Shown here piece by piece: positions 30,851-35,256 of a DNA stretch of 35,256 bases (positions within the stretch are counted from its first letter, which is position 1; each line of letters starts with the position of its first letter). The notes beneath the pieces were generated by a model, which worked only from the letters and a program-made list of their open reading frames with translations, was not told where the DNA came from and did no database searches. Origin of the DNA: CAYJLA01 sp964371305 (GTDB lineage: Bacteria; Bacillota_I; Bacilli_A; RFN20; CAG-826); assembly GCA_964371305.1 (NCBI GenBank), contig CAYJLA010000010.1, positions 1-35,256 on the forward strand, written 5' to 3'. Position numbers and translations under genes: made by a program.

Positions 30851-32371
30851 TTATATAGAAATGTTTGTCCAGTCATCAGGATCTGTATCTTTTGACTTGG
30901 CTTTTTTCTCCTTTTTCGGTTTTTTATCCTTAACTTTTTTCATTTTCTTAATTTCGTTGTCTTCGTTCAAATCAACCATTTTTTTAGCTTCAATTATATT
31001 ATTTTCAACAGATGGCTGATCATCAATGTTATTTAAGAGTAATGCTTCAGCCGCTTCTTTTTCTTTTACTCTTTTTTGTATTTCTTTCAAACCTAAGCGT
31101 TTTGTCTCGTATAATGTATCACTTGAACTCTTCCGAATTTCATAAGTTTTGAGTTGAATATCAATAAATGTAGCTCTTGTAGATAATAATGCCTCTTCCT
31201 TCGGTGACGCTTTATAAAATGCACTGACCATTCCAGTAACTAATATAACAAGATAGTAAGTTGCACTTCGCCAAATGATTTGTGATGCGTTTCTAATTGC
31301 TTCAGTTCTATAGAAATCTCCAAACAACTGTGCAAAGAAAAGTTCGCTAACACCTGCAAGACCAGGAGTTGGTATAAGGCCTGAAACCATTTGATGATAA
31401 GCTGAAATAAAAGCAGCATCAAAGAAACTAGCTACACTAAGATTGCCGCCTGACATTTCTCCAGTAATTTCGTTTAGACCATATCCATCAAAAGCAATTC
31501 CAGCAAACCATGGTATTGAAAATCTTAGAAGTAATATAATCAAAAATAATAAGATAATCAAAACTGTAACAGGTACATTTGATTGAAGTCGTCGCATTTC
31601 AATTTTAAAGTTTTCAACTTGTATTCTTAATCTTTCTCTAGTTTTATCGACATTTTTTACAAGTTTAATTTTTCCAAGTAAGCCGACAGCGAATCTCATA
31701 ATAAAGCTGTGAAATTTACTAGAATATGACATTAAGTATAGCAAACCAATAATTGATGCATTAACTAAGAAACCTAGAATTGTTAACGGCGCTAATGATA
31801 ATTCTAAGTTAATAAATCCAAGGTCAAAATAAAATGTACCTGCATCAACCATTAAATTAGATTTAAAGATTACGGCAATTATATCAAAGATAATGAGTGC
31901 GGTTTGATATAGAATAAACCACATAACCATAATGCTAGCAGCGTTTGATACATCGGCTCCTTGTTTCTTTAATGTATAAACTTGCATTATTTGTCCACCA
32001 GTAGCACTAGGTGTAATGCCAGAATAAAACGTTCCTATGGCACTGACTGCTGCACCCTGATAAATTTTATATTTTTTCGTATACAGTCTCATAAATATAA
32101 AAACTACAAAACCATCGAGCAAATATGTGACTAAAACTATTCCAACAATCGCAAAAATCATTCCAATATCAGCTGTTGCAAAAGCAGATATAACGCCATC
32201 AAAATCTGGAGCCAATGCAAAATATAACGAAACACCAGTGACAATCAACACAAAAGAAATATAGAAAATATATTTCCAAACCTGAGCTCTTTTATTATTA
32301 GGATCTTGCTTGGATATTCGCTCTACGGCTTCTATATCAATATTTAAATCTTTTTGCTTCATATCTATCAT
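30851..32371 (-). CDS. Flippase-like membrane protein (LPG synthase transmembrane/YbhN family)
   Basis: The 506-residue protein has about eight hydrophobic segments (residues 35-360) and family motifs of the UPF0104 / lysylphosphatidylglycerol synthase transmembrane domain: SAIGTFYSGITPSATGGQIM (about 105-124), and SGLIPTPGLAGVSELFFAQL (about 331-350). The long C-terminus is charged and ends in many Lys (KKPKKEKKAKSK). These proteins are lipid flippases, some with an N-terminal or C-terminal synthase domain; no synthase domain is present here. Coupling with the diacylglycerol-type glycosyltransferase suggests it moves the product glycolipid (inference). ATG at 32371 is used; an alternative is 32362. 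Confidence 0.88.
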   Translation of the reverse strand: MIDMKQKDLNIDIEAVERISKQDPNNKRAQVWKYIFYISFVLIVTGVSLYFALAPDFDGVISAFATADIGMIFAIVGIVLVTYLLDGFVVFIFMRLYTKKYKIYQGAAVSAIGTFYSGITPSATGGQIMQVYTLKKQGADVSNAASIMVMWFILYQTALIIFDIIAVIFKSNLMVDAGTFYFDLGFINLELSLAPLTILGFLVNASIIGLLYLMSYSSKFHSFIMRFAVGLLGKIKLVKNVDKTRERLRIQVENFKIEMRRLQSNVPVTVLIILLFLIILLLRFSIPWFAGIAFDGYGLNEITGEMSGGNLSVASFFDAAFISAYHQMVSGLIPTPGLAGVSELFFAQLFGDFYRTEAIRNASQIIWRSATYYLVILVTGMVSAFYKASPKEEALLSTRATFIDIQLKTYEIRKSSSDTLYETKRLGLKEIQKRVKEKEAAEALLLNNIDDQPSVENNIIEAKKMVDLNEDNEIKKMKKVKDKKPKKEKKAKSKDTDPDDWTNISI

Positions 32372-32415
32372 TTTACCACATTTAAATAATATTATTTAAG
32401 TTGTTTTTCAAGGAA

Positions 32416-32441
32416 TAAAAAAAGAGCCAACTCTTGGCTCT
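32416..32441 (-). terminator. Intrinsic terminator of the tRNA cluster
   Basis: AGAGCCAA / TTGGCTCT (8 bp, loop of 3, 32423-32441) is followed on the minus strand by seven T, 13 nt after the tRNA-Leu CCA. Confidence 0.93.
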
Positions 32442-32453
32442 ATAATAACGGAT

Positions 32454-32538
32454 TGGTGGATTCAACAGGAATCGAACCTGCACAAGTTACCTTACTAGGT
32501 TCTAAGCCTAGCGCGTCTACCAGTTCCGCCATGAATCC
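32454..32538 (-). tRNA. tRNA-Leu (anticodon UAG)
   Basis: The 85-nt minus-strand sequence folds into a type-II tRNA: acceptor GGATTCA / TGAATCC, D-arm TGGCGGAACTGGTAGACGC, anticodon loop CTTAGAA (anticodon TAG, Leu), a long variable arm, TTCGATTCC T-loop, A73 and an encoded CCA. It is the third of three tRNAs in one transcript. Confidence 0.97.
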
Positions 32539-32545
32539 ATGTGGA

Positions 32546-32621
32546 TGGTGCCTTCTAACGGAATCGAACCGCCAACCTACTGATTACAAATCAGTTGCTC
32601 TGCCAATTGAGCTAAGAAGGC
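32546..32621 (-). tRNA. tRNA-Thr (anticodon UGU)
   Basis: The 76-nt minus-strand sequence has acceptor GCCTTCT / AGAAGGC, D-arm TAGCTCAATTGGCAGAGC, anticodon loop TTTGTAA (TGT, Thr), T-loop GGTTCGATTCC and an encoded CCA. Confidence 0.97.
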
Positions 32622-32625
32622 ATAT

Positions 32626-32702
<77 letters not shown>

Positions 32703-32738
32703 GTTATACATAAATAGATAAATCTATTACGCTCATAT

Positions 32739-32767
32739 AATATAACATTCGATTATATACTTTTCAA
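32739..32767 (-). promoter_or_regulatory. Promoter of the tRNA cluster
   Basis: TTGAAA (32762-32767), 17 nt and TATATT (32739-32744) on the minus strand, about 35 nt before tRNA-Ile. Confidence 0.6.
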
Positions 32768-32830
32768 CACATTTTTATTGTAAAACAAAAAAATATTATA
32801 AAAATTAATTTCAGAAGTATGTAAAGTAAA

Positions 32831-32853
32831 TAAAAAAGCCGCATCAGCGACTT
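32831..32853 (-). terminator. Intrinsic terminator after rpsI
   Basis: A 7-bp stem (AAGTCGC / GCGGCTT, one G-T pair, loop of 4) is followed on the minus strand by a T run, about 20 nt past the rpsI stop. Confidence 0.85.
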
Positions 32854-32873
32854 CTTTATTAAACTTATTAATA

Positions 32874-33269
32874 TTAACGTTTTGAGAATTGTGGAGCTCT
32901 ACGTGCACCTTTAAGACCGTATTTCTTACGTTCTTTACTTTTAGCGTTACGTGTAAGCATTCCATGTGCTTTAAGAGTTGAACGATCTACTCCTGCTTCA
33001 AGTAAAGCACGAGCAATACCTAATCTAATAGCACCAGCTTGTCCAGTAAATCCACCACCTTTAACAGTACATTTAACATCAAAATTTGATTCGTTTCCTG
33101 TTAATGTCAATGGTTGACTTAAGTCCATAACTAATGTTGCATATGGCATGTAATCATTAACGTCTTTATCATTAACAATAATTTTACCTTTACCTTTAGT
33201 AACGAATACTCTAGCTACTGAGGACTTACGACGTCCTGTACCGTAAAATTGTTCTTTTGCTTTAGCCAT
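32874..33269 (-). CDS. rpsI: 30S ribosomal protein S9
   Basis: The 131-residue protein begins with the S9 signature GTGRRKSSVARV (about 10-21), has GGGFTGQAGAIRLGIARAL (about 71-89) and ends in the basic PQFSKR tail (KR terminus contacts the P-site tRNA). The ribosome-binding site GGGAGG is built from the last codons of rplM, whose stop lies 5 nt before this start. rplM-rpsI is the conserved pair. Confidence 0.99.
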   Translation of the reverse strand: MAKAKEQFYGTGRRKSSVARVFVTKGKGKIIVNDKDVNDYMPYATLVMDLSQPLTLTGNESNFDVKCTVKGGGFTGQAGAIRLGIARALLEAGVDRSTLKAHGMLTRNAKSKERKKYGLKGARRAPQFSKR

Positions 33270-33274
33270 GGTTA

Positions 33275-33721
33275 TTACCTCCCAAATCTAAGCTCGAGAA
33301 CTTCTGGTTTTTGAGCTTCTTGTTCATGTTTGTCACCTTTATATACAAATAATTTTTTGTACATTTGACGACCGAGTCTGCCTTTTGGAAGCATACCCCA
33401 AATACATCTTTCAACCATTTCTTCTGGATATTTTTCAACCATTGTACCAGCAGTTCTTGTTCTAAGACCACCAGCATATCCTGAAACGTTGTAGTATTTT
33501 TTATTTTGTAATTTTTTGCCTGAAAGTCCTACTTTCTCAGCATTAAGCACTATTACATAGTCACCACAATCTACGTTAGGTGTATATGTTGGCTTGTTTT
33601 TGCCCATAAGGACAATCGCTACTTCTGAAGCAAGTCTACCTAATGGTTTGTCTGTTGCATCAATGACGTACCATTTACGTGTAATTGTTTCATTTTTAGC
33701 TATCGTTGTTTGACGTTGCAT
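33275..33721 (-). CDS. rplM: 50S ribosomal protein L13
   Basis: The 148-residue protein matches L13: KWYVIDATDKPLGRLASEVA (about 16-35), VDCGDYVIVLNAEKVGLSGK (about 54-73), and the end VYKGDKHEHEAQKP-like segment with LELRFGR. GGAG lies 8 nt before ATG. It leads the rplM-rpsI operon, behind a promoter (33791-33819) and a leader of about 60 nt with competing hairpins. Confidence 0.99.
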   Translation of the reverse strand: MQRQTTIAKNETITRKWYVIDATDKPLGRLASEVAIVLMGKNKPTYTPNVDCGDYVIVLNAEKVGLSGKKLQNKKYYNVSGYAGGLRTRTAGTMVEKYPEEMVERCIWGMLPKGRLGRQMYKKLFVYKGDKHEQEAQKPEVLELRFGR

Positions 33722-33735
33722 ATTTTTTCTCCTTC

Positions 33736-33790
33736 ATTACAAACAGTAATCTTACCGGGACTACATATTTAAGCAATTTCAGCAATATTA
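33736..33790 (-). promoter_or_regulatory. Candidate L13 mRNA leader structure
   Basis: On the minus strand GTAGT (33764-33760) can pair with ATTAC (33750-33746), which can alternatively pair with GTAAT (33740-33736) just before the Shine-Dalgarno. Firmicute rplM genes are known to carry a conserved L13 leader; I cannot align this one to the consensus by eye, so the label is tentative. Confidence 0.4.
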
Positions 33791-33819
33791 ATAATATATT
33801 ATTACAAGCATTATGTAAA
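33791..33819 (-). promoter_or_regulatory. Promoter of rplM-rpsI
   Basis: TTTACA (33814-33819), 17 nt and TATTAT (33791-33796) on the minus strand, in the gap after the yebC-family gene. Confidence 0.6.
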
Positions 33820-33841
33820 GAACTTTTTAAAATATTGCTTA

Positions 33842-34552
33842 TTAGTTTAGTTCAACGTTGTGATGAACTTTCTGTACATCTTCAACTTCATCTAACATAT
33901 CGAGTAATTCGATAAATTTTGTGTATTCTTCGCTTGTTGTATCCATTGTAATATATTCATTAGGAATCATTGCAATTTCACTTTCTTCAATCTCGCTAAT
34001 TCCAGAGTTTAATAACACATCTTTTGCATGAGCTAACGAAGTTGGACTGACATATGCATCAATGTACTCATCTTCTTGCTTAACTTGTTGTACATCAACA
34101 TCACCTAAAATTAATATTTCTTCAATTTCATCAGGTGTATGACCCTTCAATGTAATAATTCCATATTCAACAAAATTAAAACTTACACTTCCTAGTCTTC
34201 CACCTTTTTTGTTTATAGCTGTTCTTACGTCGGTTAAAGCTCGATTAACATTGTCACTTAGAGTATCAACAATAACTAAACTGCCACCTGGTCCAAAAGC
34301 TTCATATCTACCTTGAATATATACCTCAGCACTACCACCTTTTGCTTTATTAATTGCACGTTCAATAACATCCTTTGGACATGTTTTCCTATATTTATCA
34401 ATTACCGATCTTAATGCTAAATTGCTAGCTGGATCTGGAGTTCCGTTTTTTGCAGCCATGTATATTTCTTTAGACGCTCTTTGATATATAGCTGATTTTT
34501 TCTTTGCGCTTGCAGCCATCGATGCTGCTCTAACTTCGAAATGTCTTCCCAT
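33842..34552 (-). CDS. yebC: YebC/PmpR-family protein (YeeN subgroup)
   Basis: The 236-residue protein belongs to the YebC/PmpR family: MGRHFEVRAASMAASAKKKS with a Lys-rich N-terminus, PDPASNLALRSVIDKYR, IERAINKAKGG (about 83-93) and RYEAFGPGGSLVIVDTLSDN (about 101-120). The MGR start is that of the YeeN-like branch rather than MAGHSKW. The family is described as transcriptional regulators and, in recent work, as factors that help ribosomes at proline stretches; I cannot tell which here. GAGGT lies 8 nt upstream of ATG. It starts 5 nt after the PHP-domain gene ends, so the two form an operon. Confidence 0.93.
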   Translation of the reverse strand: MGRHFEVRAASMAASAKKKSAIYQRASKEIYMAAKNGTPDPASNLALRSVIDKYRKTCPKDVIERAINKAKGGSAEVYIQGRYEAFGPGGSLVIVDTLSDNVNRALTDVRTAINKKGGRLGSVSFNFVEYGIITLKGHTPDEIEEILILGDVDVQQVKQEDEYIDAYVSPTSLAHAKDVLLNSGISEIEESEIAMIPNEYITMDTTSEEYTKFIELLDMLDEVEDVQKVHHNVELN

Positions 34553-34557
34553 AATAT

Positions 34558-35256
34558 TTACCTCTTTTTGTAATAATTGCTATCAAATTCAAACTCTTTG
34601 ATAACATCTAACTTACATTCAATAATTATATTATTAATTGTATTTATTGTAAACTCATCAATTTTAAAATCAGACGGACTGTGTGCATCTACTCCAATCA
34701 CCACTTTACACTTTGAATCCCCTACTAGTCTCCAAAAATTCTTGTTAGGATAATGAAATTCGCTATCAGTGCCGTGCATGAAATGTCTATTTCTGATATG
34801 CGCTAAATTTAGCTCTAATGGAACATTATTCGCTTCTGATGCAGCAATAATTTTTCTTGCAGCATCTTCAGTATATTCATCCCATTTTCCATAAAAATAT
34901 ATCATTAGATCTGGATGAGCAACATAAAGAAATAATTTTGACTCAATCGCTTTTACTACCTTGTTAGCGTAAATTTCAACATTATCGATTTGGTTAGTAA
35001 ACCACCTTAAACTACCATCTAAATGCTCATATAAATGATTACCTAGTATTAAATATTGAATTTTTTCACTTTCTAATAAATAGCGATATAACTGCTCATA
35101 CTTTTCAAAATATTCTGCTTCAAATCCAATATTTATTTTAATAAAACTACTATATTTATCTCTAAGTTGTGATAAGGAGCTAACATAATCGTCTAAAAGA
35201 ACATAGTCTCCTCGCATATATGGGTCATAGACATTTGGTAGGAATATATGATCTGA
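34558..35256 (-). CDS. PHP-domain phosphatase, histidinol-phosphatase-like (5' end outside window)
   Basis: The frame stays open to the right edge; codons before the internal ATG at 35217 read SDHIFLPNVYDPY, so the gene begins outside and its first His motifs are not seen. The visible 233 residues match PHP-domain histidinol phosphatases (HisK type): IGFEAEYFEKYEQLYR (metal-ligand E region), LGNHLYEHL, YVAHPDL, LELNLAHIRNRH, YPNKNFWRLVGD, and VIGVDAHSPSD (final D-x-H ligands). No other histidine biosynthesis gene is seen, so its substrate may be another phosphomonoester. It precedes yebC with 5 nt between them. Confidence 0.85.
   Translation of the reverse strand, partial: SDHIFLPNVYDPYMRGDYVLLDDYVSSLSQLRDKYSSFIKINIGFEAEYFEKYEQLYRYLLESEKIQYLILGNHLYEHLDGSLRWFTNQIDNVEIYANKVVKAIESKLFLYVAHPDLMIYFYGKWDEYTEDAARKIIAASEANNVPLELNLAHIRNRHFMHGTDSEFHYPNKNFWRLVGDSKCKVVIGVDAHSPSDFKIDEFTINTINNIIIECKLDVIKEFEFDSNYYKKR

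Overview
The window is about 35 kb of AT-rich bacterial chromosome carrying mostly core genes. Gene content and order point to the Firmicutes/Bacilli lineage: pgsA-cinA-recA-rny-ymdB-miaB, gpsB-rnpB, dnaD-nth, cmk-der-gpsA-hup, rplM-rpsI, mnmG-rsmG-parA-parB and a SufCDSUB system. A B-type RNase P RNA and an FMN riboswitch of Firmicute type agree. Short intergenic gaps, many overlapping genes, a one-domain CinA, a short CCA enzyme and a short SufD suggest a small, streamlined genome, perhaps an uncultured Bacilli/Mollicutes-adjacent lineage; this placement is inference. UGA is a normal stop (ymdB, gpsB and sufS end in TGA) and UGG encodes Trp, so this is not a mycoplasma-type code. No phage, IS element, CRISPR array or defence system was seen.

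Layout. Positions 1-7.3 kb (minus strand) hold an RNA and DNA maintenance block: gpsB, rnpB, pgsA, cinA/pncC, recA, an unknown 190-residue protein, RNase Y, YmdB and MiaB (cut by the left edge). At 7.4-8.7 kb (plus) a DEDDh exonuclease overlaps RecU. At 8.7-14.4 kb (minus) lie nth, dnaD, a truncated CCA-adding enzyme, HU, GpsA, Der, Cmk and a small membrane protein. Ferredoxin is at 14.5 kb (plus), then a RibU-like riboflavin ECF transporter under an FMN riboswitch, and DegV. At 16.5-25.2 kb (minus) is a tight nine-gene run sufC-D-S-U-B-mnmG-rsmG-parA-parB.

Positions 25.5-29.7 kb (plus) hold two large lipoproteins related to PrsA-type foldases, then a HIT protein. At 29.7-32.4 kb (minus) are a family 4 glycosyltransferase and a flippase-like membrane protein. 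The right end carries tRNA-Leu/Thr/Ile, rplM-rpsI, a YebC-family gene and a PHP-domain phosphatase cut by the right edge.

The most interesting signals are regulatory. Three genes without a visible Shine-Dalgarno (the DEDDh exonuclease, dnaD and parA) each have a perfect TATAAT exactly 6 nt before ATG, the geometry of leaderless transcripts. gpsB has a consensus promoter ending 9 nt before its ATG. The riboswitch of ribU has a hairpin that holds the ribosome-binding site, plus a 7-nt competing pairing with the aptamer. The gpsB stop codon supplies the first base of the rnpB P1 helix. ParB keeps its helix-turn-helix but lacks the canonical CTP-binding GERR motif. I do not see a clearly new multi-gene system.
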